From positions 19,024,932 to 19,088,931 of the forward strand of contig NC_092679.1 of assembly GCF_964355755.1 (NCBI RefSeq): a stretch of DNA of 64,000 nt, given 5' to 3'. Positions 45,100-56,834 of the stretch are shown piece by piece. Below the pieces are notes generated by a model. It did not search any database. It was given only the letters and a program-made list of their open reading frames with translations, and was not told where the DNA came from. This DNA comes from Antedon mediterranea (taxonomy: Eukaryota > Echinodermata > Crinoidea > Comatulida > Antedonidae). How positions within the stretch are numbered: position 1 is the first letter of the stretch; every line of letters begins with the position of its first letter. Both the position numbers and the translations under genes were made by a program.

Positions 45100-48000
45100 A
45101 TGAGTTTCAGAAAAGATATGTTACGATACGGCACTCTTGTAATTCTAGCGGTCATATTCATCGCAGGACTTTCTGTAATTATTATCACAGCAGAAATAAA
45201 AGTAAGTAACGTAGGCAACAAAGTTAAGTAGGCCTATGATATCATTTTTTTATTTCTAAGCTAGCAACAACAGGCCTTATTTTCATACTGGTATTGGTTC
45301 CAAAAAATAGTCTGCTAGGTGAAGGCAATCTTACCTTATGTAGGTTAGAATTTATTATTTAGCAATCTTTCTTGTTTGGGTTTCTATTCTAACTTTGTAA
45401 AATAGGTTTGTAGGCCTATGTTCTGCCTGATCGATGCCATTGTAGGCTACTTCGGCTACTGTATAAACTAACTATAGGGCCTAAAGGCTATGGGCTTTGC
45501 AAATCCTTGTTGTACCAGGGAGATGTCTCCCTGGTTGTAAAGTGCGGTAATAAACTGCTGCATGTAAATGAAAGTAAAACAGATGCTGAGGAATTTCCGG
45601 GGGAATTTCCCGCATAGTCAACATACCGGCGGACGTTTTATCATATTACTACTATTATAATTCGGGTTATTATATACCATGGAGGAAAAATCCTCCGTGT
45701 ATACATATGACAAATTATGAGGCCTAATAACAATTTTTTGGTAGGCATATTATAAAAAATCGATTAGTTAGGCCTAATGTAGCATCGCTCATTTTATTTC
45801 ACAATGCTTATTCTCCTCTACCGCTTTTAAAAAAAAGAAGAAGCCTGGGGTAGTACATTATCAATGTTGTTTCCTAGGTTCCTATAGTAAACAATATAAC
45901 AAACAAGTTAATATTAAAAATTACTATTTTCACCTATATTTTAAGTACGACGGGGAATGTATGGTTTCGGCTGTTGTTGAGTGGAAGTCATCCAAAGGAA
46001 GTTCAGTGAACATTTACGTTCTTAATACTTCATCCGCAAGCTGCTCATTCATTATGGGGTACCATGGCCTAGCTGTAGCTGTATGTTTTGTCTTTTTTAT
46101 ATATTTCATCTTGTTGCTGAGGAAAGTAATCGTAAACCCACGGTAAATTTACTTTTGTTTACCTTTTCCTGAAGATAGTAATATTGAGGTTTGATATGGG
46201 TGAGAATTATATCCGTAAAAACAATGTTTTTTTTTAATCGCCGTGCCGTATATCGTCAATTATTAGGTCTTCAATGAACAACTTGCTATAAATTTGACCA
46301 AGGCAATCAAACAACATGACTGCTGTGGAGCTAGCTCTGGAGATCAAAGGGTTTCATCTGTGGCTGCGATACGATCAGTTCCTCTAACAGACACCGCGCG
46401 TCGCAGAGAATAATATGTAGATACCGTAGCGTTGGTATGTCGCAGCCAGACAAGATCAAAGGACTGTTATGAGTTCCTATACTCGAGCTCAGTGTCATGT
46501 TGTTAGATTGGCTTGCTTCTACCCAGGACCGTATACAGCCCAAAACTTGACCTAGCCAGGATTGGAGTTTCGTACTTATTTTTATTGTCGAGGTTCAGTA
46601 AAGAAAAATAATTGTAGAAGAATTTGCAATAATTGAATGCGTCACATTGACTGCTATCGTTATATTTTCTGTCTTCAGGTTTTTGCCGTGGTTTGCATTA
46701 CTTTGCATTATTGCGGCCGTTTTCTCGCTCGTGTGTGTGATGGTTCTTTATATTGGTCTCAGTAACTTATGTGACGGATTTCTGGAACGATACGAAGGGT
46801 AAGTTAATGTTTCTTTGCAAAATTTATTTATTTGCATTTATTTTTTCGTAAACTTCCTCTTTCCAAAGGAGTCACAATGTTTATCACATATCTTAACCTA
46901 ACAAGTAAAGTGAATACCGTATAATATCAGGTTCTTAAACGAAAATTATTATTTTTTAGTTACACAACATGTGAGGCGTTTGAATCTTCTTACCATTACG
47001 ATCGCAAAGGTTTCACCGGACTTTTCAAAGGCGCTCAGGTAGTCATATTTTCAAAAATATAATGGTTGAACCTTTTAATTTGCAAAAAGTCATATAAGTA
47101 TTGTTATATACGGTACACAACGCCATTGAACAACAACCAATAGATGCACTATATTATTTTCCACTGATTTCAATAAATTTAAATGCAACATACGTGTATA
47201 GCGTATAATATATGAATGGAAGGAGGTCACAGTAAGTTAATTTAAGTCGTAATCCGCGTATCAGTATAATAATAGAGAGGTTTCGCAATCTTACGAATAC
47301 GATAACGAAAACGGATACGTCACCGACACGTATTCGTTTTCGTAAGCCATAAAAAAATCTGTTTCGCATGGCAACGAAATATTGAGGCGCGTCCAAAATA
47401 TGACTGCGGTAAATTTGAGCGAAGCGCAGGTACGTGTTGCTTGGCTGCCTATGCCTAGCGTAACATCAAAGCGAGTGAGGACTTTAAAAACTGCTGTTTA
47501 TCAAAATTGACCTGGCATTTTAGTAAATTACTTTATAATTACTTTCAATAAATCTATAATTATATTATAATCATGAATCATTCCTAATTCAAATGCAAAA
47601 TGTGCAAAATAGATCAAATTTGTAGTTACGAATATGACTGGTGATATTCGGCAACACGAATACGATTTACGAATATGAAATGGGGATCAGCTCAAAAGTT
47701 TCACAAATGTATGACGTATCCGTTTTCGTTATCGTATTCGTAAGGTTGCGAAACCTCCCTATTGTTGGACGTTATTTGCATTTTATCAAACAAATACTGA
47801 TTACAAAGAATGGAGAATATAACAGTTGGTTGTACGGCTGATACTGTATGTATTTTAGTATATTTGCCTTTACATTATTGTAACGATTAGGCATTCTACT
47901 ATCTATACACTTTTCATGTTTATCGATTACGTTACGGTGGCCTACTGTTAAATAGGCCTATCTATCGATCCTATAGCCTACGCACGAACTAATGATGATG

Positions 48001-48272
48001 ATCAAATAAAGATCGAAACGTTGAATAATGGCTTACCTCTCGTTATTTGGAGTCAGTTTTATATTACAATACAAGCTATTTAACAAAGTGCCGATAATTA
48101 TTAAAAATATATTTTGTGTTTTTTAATTTGTATTTTTTTTTTAAATCTCATTTAGATTGCGTCGTGGTTATCGTGTGTTTTCTGGGCCGTAATGGCGTTG
48201 ATGCTGTTTGCTCAAAGAAAGTCATTCCGGATCAGAAGATCTTTGAGAGTTGAAAATTCCATCCAAACATAG
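45100..48272 (+). CDS. TMEM179B-like four-transmembrane protein, gene B (copy 1), 204 aa
   Basis: Exons: 45100-45201, 45946-46142, 46679-46798, 46960-47038 and 48156-48272; total 615 nt. The start is MSFRKDMLRYG; an in-frame extension upstream has no ATG. TM1 is LVILAVIFIAGLSVIIITA. Loop 1 is YDGECMVSAVVEWKSS...SSASCSFIM, TM2 is GLAVAVCFVFFIYFILLL, and TM3 is ALLCIIAAVFSLVCVMVLYI with SNLCDGFLERYEG after it. Loop 2 begins YTTCEAFESSYHYDR and ends LFKGAQ. TM4 is WLSCVFWAVMALMLFA, with a basic tail (QRKSFRIRRSL). Close paralogue of gene A, with matching intron positions. Introns 2 and 4 each carry an inverted-repeat transposon that is also present in copy 2. Confidence 0.82.
46299..46514. mobile_element. 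Inverted-repeat element M3 in gene B intron 2
   Basis: Ends CAAGGCAATCAAACAACATG and, inverted, CATGTTGTTAGATTGGCTTG. Related to the element at 12309 through its ends and the TCGCAGCCAGACAAGATCAA interior. Confidence 0.75.
47272..47762. mobile_element. Inverted-repeat element M4 with ~51-bp ends, gene B intron 4
   Basis: Left end ATAGAGAGGTTTCGCAATCT and right end (inverted) ATAGGGAGGTTTCGCAACCT continue as near-identical repeats for about 51 bp (TACGAATACGATAACGAAAA within both). The outer TA could be a TA target duplication, as in Tc1/mariner derivatives. The ~390-bp middle has no coding capacity. Confidence 0.8.
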
Positions 48273-48829
48273 GCCCCCTAATAATATTTTATTTGCGTTT
48301 TTATATGCGTTTTGTGTAGCGGGTCCGTTAAAACTGTTAAACTTTGTGTTGATTGTGATTGGGTCGCATTCATTTGTATTCGCTACGTTTAAATCCGGGT
48401 TTATATCACGTGAAACGACGTTTGAGGCAGAGTAACTACTATTAATACGAACTATACGACGTCTTATCAGATAATATGATGCCTAAAGTAACATTTTTCT
48501 GAAGATGTATAGTATTGTGAAAACCTCGACTTATAAGTTTTGGTTTGATAGATTAGGCCTATAACTCGCAGTTCGTTTCCACAATGAAAATATTTTATAT
48601 ATTCCTCAGAAAGTTTATTGTGAAATAAAAAAAACGGCGGGTGCGTTCTAAAGAAATCATACTGATTAACATGGTATGACATGCTGTTAATATTGCAAGT
48701 TGAGGGCACTATATAACAAAAGCAAAATATATATATGTATGTATAATAGGGGTCAATGGTTCACGCACATACGAATACATGAACGGGAGACATTGTATTT
48801 AGAGGCCGCATAGGAACATTAATGTAATT

Positions 48830-50923
48830 ATGAGCGATCAAATAACAGAGTTTCTAAAGACGAATTATATCCCCATTACATCAGCTGCAGCTGTCGGTAT
48901 GTTCTATTTTTATTTTATTAAATTTAGAGAGACTAGGACTTATACTTATTTAGTATGTTACGCCTATGTTTTCATTCATGACAAAGAAACTACCAGTTTC
49001 TATATTTCTTAACATACTCTTGCATTTTTTACTTATAAGGGGGCTATAGCTTAAATATGCTTTAAAAACGGTCTAATTGTTCGTTGTCAAACTATGTTAA
49101 AGTTTGCTTTATATAGTACAGATATACATTTTAATAGTCTCTTCCATACAATTACAATACCGTGATATTATTCAATTCATATTCTGTATTGAGATGTGTG
49201 ACAAATCGAATATAAAACCTAAATTTATAAACGTTATAGCCTAGGCCTAGTTAGTAGCCTACTATGCACTTTCCTGAAACTAGAGGTGTTGAGGGACAAA
49301 CTCTCACCCCAAACATGCATTAATTAATTAATTAATTTCTACAAAATACCTTTAGGAATCGGTTTTATGATGCTTAGGAGGTACTCATCTGGTGGGAAAT
49401 GTTACAGTGATGCAACATAAAATGGTTAGGTGGTGATAGTGACAGGAGCGAATACAGGCATAGGCAAGGAGACAGCTTTAGATCTAGCCAGACGAGGTAA
49501 ATGCGTAATAAAGATATATATATACTTTAATATTAAAGTTAGGCCTAAAGCAAAAATTAGTAAAATTGGCTGCCAGCCGAGTTGAATAACCGTTTAGCCT
49601 TTGTTATGAATATGAAAACATTTTTTTGTCTGCAGAAGTGATTAGCCTAACTCTATTAAAATAAAAAATTACCTATAGGCCTAATCACGTAAGTTGAGAG
49701 ACAATACATTTTCAAAGGCAAAAAAGTAAATACACTAGGCCTATCACCCTACATTTAAACTGACCATCAAAGGTGGCATAAAATATTTATACTGGATTAC
49801 ACAATCAGGTAAATGAAAACCTGTTTTGCATTTTGTGTCTCGAATACAAAAAAAATCAAAAAATACTAACCTACATGCTTTGCATTTGCGACGACGGGCG
49901 ACCTAAAAAAGTTATGTTAATTCATTATGGGCATGCGGGTAAATGCTCCCCCACCTCGACATATTTTTGGTTGTTGACACATTGACAATGACATAGCCTA
50001 AACTTGTTCTTCGTCGCAAAATCTGAAATCCTCTACGCCACAAATTGAATAAGTTTAGATAATAAAATGTTCATGGAAACGTAATTTCGAGGGATCTTTA
50101 AACTGTATATTTATTGCGAAACAACTCTACCCTATCGACACTCAACATGGTTATTACTATTTAGTATTATGCACACATTTTATTTTCAGGGTTATTTTAT
50201 TTCTATTCTGATAGTCGCCGAGAAACATCAGATGGCTTCGAACAAGTTTTTGGTAGAAATCACCTTGGACCATTCTTGCTAACAAACCTTTTACTGGACT
50301 TGCTGAAGAAGTCGGCACCAAGCCGAATTGTCAATGTTTCCTCTTCGGGTCACGCTGAGGCTAAAATTAACTTTGATGACATTAATTCTACGGAATCTTT
50401 TGAACCTGTAGCTGCTTATTGCCGAAGTAAACTAGCAAATATTCTCTTTACAAAGGAACTTGCAGAAAGATTAAAAGGTAATTCACATGTTATTATTAGT
50501 CGGATCTTAAGTTCGATTCATCTAGGATGCATTTCATTTTGTCCAAAGATTTAAAGTTTAATTTTACGTTACGGTTGAATTTCGTATGCGCATACACGCA
50601 GCCGGTTCTCTCGGTCTGTATCAGTTTCATAAACGCAAAAAATATGTCATGAAACGCGGAAGATGTCATGAAACAGTTCATAACCAGCAGACCAATACAT
50701 ACATAAAAAGTGCTCATCAAACTTAAATCGTTTTAACTTATTCATTTACAGGAACAGGCGTAACTTGCTACTCGCTTCATCCAGGCTTCATAGCAACAGA
50801 CGTCTTCCGTAGCATGCCACATTGCTCAATGTGATTCTGCTTCTAATCTCCAAGAATTGTAAAGACCACAATACACTGTGCTGTTGAAGAGAGTCTAGCA
50901 AATGAGTCTGGATATTACTACTG
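48830..50923 (+). pseudogene. Short-chain dehydrogenase/reductase (retinol-dehydrogenase-like) pseudogene, unit 1
   Basis: Recognisable exons: 48830-48896 (MSDQITEFLKTNYIPITSAA), 49356-49496, 50190-50477 and 50752-50923. Exon 2 carries LRRYSSGGKCYSDAT, then TAA, NG, TAG, then the NAD(P)-binding VVIVTGANTGIGKETALDLA, so there are two in-frame stops between the leader and the Rossmann motif. The exon that should carry strands 2-4 and NNAG is absent between 49.5 and 50.19 kb. The next exon has [16 protein letters not shown], the catalytic Ser region (IVNVSSSGH) and YCRSK, which keeps the YxxxK pair. The last exon (VTCYSLHPGFIATDVFR) is frameshifted before its tail (KTTIHCAVEES in another frame). 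Family: RDH11-14-type SDR with an N-terminal anchor. Too broken to be an enzyme. Confidence 0.85.
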
Positions 50924-51615
50924 GTAGGTTGGTTGTTCACACACACACACGTTATAGAAACGTATCCATTGTGATCTTGCAAAATTAGTAAATCTATCCA
51001 AATAAATAAACTTCAAATTTATGTCCATGTTACGTACTATATTCACTACTATTCAAAGGAGGTTGTGTGTGCTACTTCACCGTACAACGTTAAGAGTGAA
51101 GATAGTTTCTGTCCATTCGGTCGTGAGGAACATGCCATGATCAAGGCGCGAGTAAGGCTAACTTAGACAGACGAGGGCCAATCGTCGGGAGAAAATAAAC
51201 ATCCCGCAACGACAACGCCCGACGGTATCGCAAGACGGCTCGTCACGTCGGTTATTAACTCAAACAGCACCGACGAGTCAAGACGTTTCGTCGGGCCTCG
51301 TCGTACGATGCTGTCTCAGGTGGCCGATGGCATCTGCTTATACAAGCGGAATAATAATTTGAGTCTCCTTGGTGTTGTGTTGACTTCTTTGACTCGCATG
51401 TTTTTACGATAGGCCTATACTTCACTTTACATTTAAATACGTTTGCATGTGGTTTCTTTAACGGGAAAAGGCGATGATACGGTGTAATTACGTCACTTTT
51501 CCCTTAATTGTAGTCTACAGTTATGATACGTTATGATAGCACTAAATTGATATTGACGATAAATAAATATAATGAATGTAAATATAAAGAAAATGATCTC
51601 TGCTTTTTCTTTTAG
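50924..51615. other. Junction of units 1 and 2
   Basis: Contains a (CA)n tract near 50939, a G+C-richer patch at 51160-51310 rich in CGTCGGG/CCCGACG words, and the duplication junction at 51442/51443. No gene beyond the SDR relic. Confidence 0.6.
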
Positions 51616-52370
51616 TTATACATGTGAAGAGTTCGAATCTTTTTACGATGGTGACAAATTCATAAGCCTTTTCAAAGGCGCTCAGGTATCAGCATCTTAA
51701 ATTTCTACATTAGTCGTTTTTAAATAAAAAATAAAACAGCAGATACAAATTCGCCCCTACAGTGGTTAACAGAAAAACAAGAAGACACAATTACACAATC
51801 TCGAAAACACTAACACTACGATGAAGGTTTAGAATAGAAGATACCAATATAGGGATGGGCCTGAACTAAATTATTATTAAGATAAATTTAATGTTGCATT
51901 CTTTTTACTCATCTCATGCATTTTTGTCTTGGTGAATTTTTATATTCCTCCCCTCTCCCCTTTTATATTCCATCCCCTCTCTACCCAACACGAACACGAG
52001 CTTTACAAAATAATGACAACTGTCAAAAGTACGTTTTTAATCAATTTTCGTCTTTTTATTGTCATTTTGTTACTTATTTTATATATTTAAATAACTTTTT
52101 TTTAAATGTAATATAACGAATGCAAATATGGTTTTAAAAACATCAACATCAATCATTTTATGTATAGACTAAAAAAAACTGACAGAGAAGATCATGCAAA
52201 ATGTATAACATTTAAGATAACATATTTTCCGTAAAACTTATCAATATTATATAATTATTGTATATCTTTATTATTTGTGTCATTGTTTATAGGTAGCCTC
52301 ATGGATGTCGTGCGTTTCCTGGGCCGCCATGGCTATTGTCTTGTTTGTTCAAACAAAATGTTCCAGATAA
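51616..52370 (+). pseudogene. Orphan exons 4-5 of gene A (unit 2)
   Basis: Exon 51616-51685 encodes the loop-2 segment YTCEEFESFYDGDKF...FKGAQ and exon 52293-52370 encodes TM4 (ASWMSCVSWAAMAIVLFVQT) ending KCSR and a stop. Both splice sites and frames are intact, but no exons 1-3 lie upstream within the unit, so no complete protein can be made locally. The pair is a gene fragment created by the duplication breakpoint. Confidence 0.8.
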
Positions 52371-53139
52371 GAAGAAGATTGAATTTAAGGAAATCATTAC
52401 ATACACAGCAGGCTTGGACACATTAAAAAAACAATACGTGCGCTAGTTGGCAATAATAACATGAATAATTTCATCCAAATTTATGTATTATTTTCATAAA
52501 AATATAAATTACATGGTTTCGTTTTTGTTCCAGAGATCACAGGTATTATATCACAATTTAACAATACAATATCAAAAAGGCAGAAATTAGGTTAGACTAT
52601 TGCATAATATAATTTTGTTTTCTCCGTTACAAAAGTCGATCAGCAATTGTTAATCCCATTTTCTAAAAATAACGACCATTTAAAAAATAATGGAGAAATT
52701 GAATGCCATTGATTTTCAGGAAAACCACAACCTATGTTATTATTAAGATTTTTTTAGCAAATGTGTGTTGAAAACCACCGAACCGTTGTTACAATCATTG
52801 TGATGATATAGATCTTGTTGAGTCGCTGATATAAGAATAAATATTTTGGCACACATGGCGTGTCATACGTATAATACTGTTATATTGAGCTCGCGTACTT
52901 GCTAAAATTACGATTGGACAAGTCTAGCTAAACAGAGTTAAGTGGATGTGTTTAAAACTTTCCACAAATCTACCTGTATGTTTAACACATCAAGATTTGA
53001 TTTGATTTGAATTAATATTCAGATATATGTGGTAAACAAAAACTGGTAATTTTTGACATCTTGTTCTTCACAACATTCCGTATTACTGGTTTCGTTTTCC
53101 CGCGATCATCCATTTTCTAGAATAAGTTTCAGAAAAGAT

Positions 53140-56100
53140 ATGTTACGATACGCCACTCTTGTAATTCTAGCGGTCATATTCATCGCAGGACTTTCTGTAA
53201 TTATTATCACAGCAGAAATAAAAGTAAGTAACGTAGGCAACAAAGTTAAGTAGGCCTATGATATCATTTTTTTATTTCTAAGCTAGCAACCACAGGCCTT
53301 ATTTTCATACTGGTATTGGTTCTAAAAAACAGTCTGCTAGGTGAAGGCAATCTTACCTTTATGTAGGTTAGAATTTATTATTTAGCAATCTTTCTTGTTT
53401 GGGTTTCTATTCTAACTTTGTAAAATAGATTTGTAGGCCTATGTTCTGCCTGATCGATGCCATTGTAGGCTACTTCGGCTACTGTATAAACTAACTATAG
53501 GGCCTAAAGGCTATGGGCTTTGCAAATCCTTGTTGTACCAGGGAGATGTCTCCCTGGTTGTAAAGTGCGGTAATAAACTGATGCATGTAAATGAAAGTAA
53601 AACAGATGCTGAGGAATTTCCGGGGGAATTTCCCGCATAGTCAACATACCGGCGGACGTTTTATCATATTACTACTATTTTAATTCGGGTTATTATATAC
53701 CATGGAGGAAAAATCCTCCGTGTATACATATGACAAATTATGAGGCCTAATAACAATTTTTTGGTAGGCATATTATAAAAGAATCGATTAGTTAGGCCTA
53801 ATGTAGCATCGCTCATTTTATTTCACAATGCTTATTCTCCTCTACCGCTTTTTAAAAAAAGAAGAAGCCTGGGGTAGTACATTATCAATGTTGTTTCCTA
53901 GGTTCCTATAGTAAACAATATAACAAACAAGTTAATATTAAAAATTACTATTTTCACCTATATTTTAAGTACGACGGGGAATGTATGGTTTCGGCTGTTG
54001 TTGAGTGGAAGTCATCCAAAGGAAGTTCAGTGAACATTTACGTTCTTAATACTTCATCCGCAAGCTGCTCATTCATTATGGGGTACCATGGCCTAGCTGT
54101 AGCTGTATGTTTTGTCTTTTTTATATATTTCATCTTGTTGCTGAGGAAAGTAATCGTAAACCCACGGTAAATTTATTTTTGTTTACCTTTTCCTGAAGAT
54201 AGTAATATTGAGGTTTGATATGGGTGAGAATTATATCCGTAAAAACAATGTTTTTTTTTAATTGCCGTGCCGTATATCGTCAATTATTAGGTCTTCAATG
54301 AACAACTTGCTATAAATTTGACCAAGGCAATCAAACAACATGACTGCTGTGGAGCTAGCTCTGGAGATCAAAGGGTTTCATCTGTGGCTGCGATACGATC
54401 AGTTCCTCTAACAGACACCGCGCGTCGCAGAGAATAATATGTAGATACCGTAGCATTGGTATGTCGCAGCCAGACAATATCAAAGGACTGTTATGAGTTC
54501 CTATACTTGAGCTCAGTGTCATGTTGTTAGATTGGCTTGCTTCTACCCAGGACCGTATACAGCCCAAAACTTGACCTAGCCAGGATTGGAGTTTCGTACT
54601 TATTTTTATTGTCGAGGCTCAGTAAAGAAAGATAATTGTAGAAGAATTTGCAATTGAATGCGTCACATTGACTGCTATCGTTATATTTTCTGTCTTCAGG
54701 TTTTTGCCGTGGTTTGCAATACTTTGCATTATTGCGGCCGTTTTCTCGCTCATGTGTGTGATCATTCTTCATATTGGTCTCAGTAACTTATGTGACGGAT
54801 TTCTGGAACGATACGAAGGGTAAGTTATTTCTTTGCAAAATTTATTTATTTGCATTTATTTTTTCGTAAACTTCCTCTTTCCAAAGGAGTCCCGATGTTT
54901 ATCACATATCTTAACCTAACAAGTAAAGTGAATACCGTATAATATCAAGTTCTTAAACGAAAATTATTATTTTTTAGTTATACATGTGAGGCGTTTGAAT
55001 CTTCTTACCATTACGATCGCAAAGGTTTCACCGGACTTTTCGAAAGCGCTCAGGTAGTCATATTTTCAAAAATATAAGGGTTGAACCTTTTAATTTGCAA
55101 AAAGTCATATAAGTATTGTTATATACGGTACACAACGCCATTGAACAACAACCAATAGATGCACTATATAATTTTCCACTGATTTAAATAAATTTAAATG
55201 CAACATACGTGTATTGCGTATAATATATGAATGGAAGGAGGTCACAGTAAGTTAATTTAAGTCGTAATCCGCGTATCAGTATAATAATAGAGAGGTTTCG
55301 CAATCTTACGAATACGATAACGAAAACGGATACGTCACCGACACGTATTCGTTTTCGTAAGCCATAAAAAAATCTGTTTCGCATGGCAACGAAATATTGA
55401 GGCGCGTCCAAAATATGACTGCGGTAAATTTGAGCGAAGCGCAGGTACGTGTTGCTTGGCTGCCTATGCCTAGCGTAACATCAAAGCGAGTGAGGACTTT
55501 AAAAACTGCTGTTTATCAAAATTGACCTGGCATTTTAGTAAATTACTTTATAATTACTTTCAATAAATCTATAATTATATTATAATCATGAATCATTCCT
55601 AATTCAAATGCAAAATGTGCAAAATAGATCAAATTTGTAGTTACGAATATGACTGGTGATATTCGTCAACACGAATACGCTTTACGAATATGAAATGGGG
55701 TTCAGCTCAAAAGTTTCACAAATGTATGACGTATCCGTTTTCGTTATCGTATTCGTAAGGTTGCGAAACCTCCCTATTGTTGGACGTTATTTGCATTTTA
55801 TCAAACAAATACTGATTACAAAGAATGGAGAATATAACAGTTGGTTGTACGGCTGATACTGTATGTATTTTAGTATATTTGCCTTTACATTATTGTAACG
55901 ATTAAGCATTCTATACACTTTTCATGTTTATCGATTACGTTACGGTGGCCTACTGTTAAATAGGCCTATCTATCGATCCTATAGCCTACGCACGAACTAA
56001 TGATGATGATCAAATAAAGATCGAAACGTTGAATAATGGCTCACCTCTCGTTATTTGGAGTCAGTTTTATATTACAGTACAAGCTATTTAACAAAGTACC

Positions 56101-56282
56101 GATAATTATTAAAAATATATTTTGTGATTTTTTTAATTTGTATTTTTTTTTTAAATCTCATTTAGATTGCGTCGTGGTTATCGTGTATTTTCTGGGCCGT
56201 AATGGCGTTGATGCTGTTTGCTCAAAGAAAGTCATTCCGGATTAGAAGATCTTTGAGATTTGAAAATTCCATCCAAACATAA
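53140..56282 (+). CDS. TMEM179B-like four-transmembrane protein, gene B' (copy 2), 197 aa
   Basis: Exons: 53140-53223, 53970-54166, 54700-54819, 54978-55053 and 56166-56282; total 594 nt. Duplicate of gene B in the second 8-kb unit, with all splice sites intact. The codon aligned with the gene B start is ATA (53122-53124), so the first in-frame ATG is seven codons in (MLRYATLVILAV), still ahead of TM1. The other differences from gene B are few: TM3 has SLMCVIILHI in place of SLVCVMVLYI, loop 2 lacks one Thr (YTCEAF), and LFKGAQ reads LFESAQ. Stop is TAA rather than TAG. The reading frame is open throughout, so it is probably functional, but the start-codon change makes the N terminus uncertain. 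Confidence 0.75.
54323..54539. mobile_element. Inverted-repeat element M3 in gene B' intron 2
   Basis: Orthologous position to 46299 in the duplicated unit, so the insertion predates the duplication. Confidence 0.75.
55287..55777. mobile_element. Inverted-repeat element M4, gene B' intron 4
   Basis: Duplicate of the 47272 element at the matching position in unit 2, differing by a few substitutions. Confidence 0.8.
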
Positions 56283-56834
56283 TAATATTTTATTTGCGTT
56301 TTTATATGCGTTTTGTGTAGCGGGTCCGTTGAAACTGTTAAACTTTGTGTTGATTGTGATTGGGTCGCATTCATTTGTATTCGCTACGTTTAAATCCGGG
56401 TTTATATCACGTGAAATGACGTTTGAGGCAGAGTAACTACTATTAATACGAACTATACGACGTCTTATTATCAGATAATATGATGCCTAAAGTAACATTT
56501 TTCTGAAGATGTATAGTATTGTGAAAACCTCGACTTATAAGTTTTGGTTTGATAGATTAGGCCTATAACTCGCAGTTCGTTTTCACAATGAAAATATTTT
56601 ATATATTCCTCAGAAAGTTTATTGTGAAATAAAAAAAACGGCTGGTGCGTTCTAAAGAAATCATACTGATTAACATGGTATGACATGCTGTTAATATTGC
56701 AAGTTGAGGGCACTATATAACAAAAGCAAAATTACCTATATGTATGTATAATAGGGGTCAATGGTTCACGCACATACGAATACATGAACGGGAGACATTG
56801 CATTTAGAGGCCGCATAGGAAAATTAATGTAATT

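Larger units (their letters stand above)
43440..51442. repeat. 8-kb tandem segmental duplication, unit 1
   Basis: From the TTGCATGTGGTTTCTTTAAC word at 43440 the sequence matches that starting at 51443 almost base for base. The unit holds exons 4-5 of gene A, all of gene B and an SDR pseudogene. Differences are mostly scattered substitutions and small indels; the largest visible ones lie near the right-hand end (51.17-51.25 kb). Confidence 0.9.

Noticed and set aside
49497-50189. Missing NNAG-encoding SDR exon
   Set aside because: I read this interval in all frames, and its duplicate at 57501-58189, and found no LINNAG-like segment; the exon appears truly absent.
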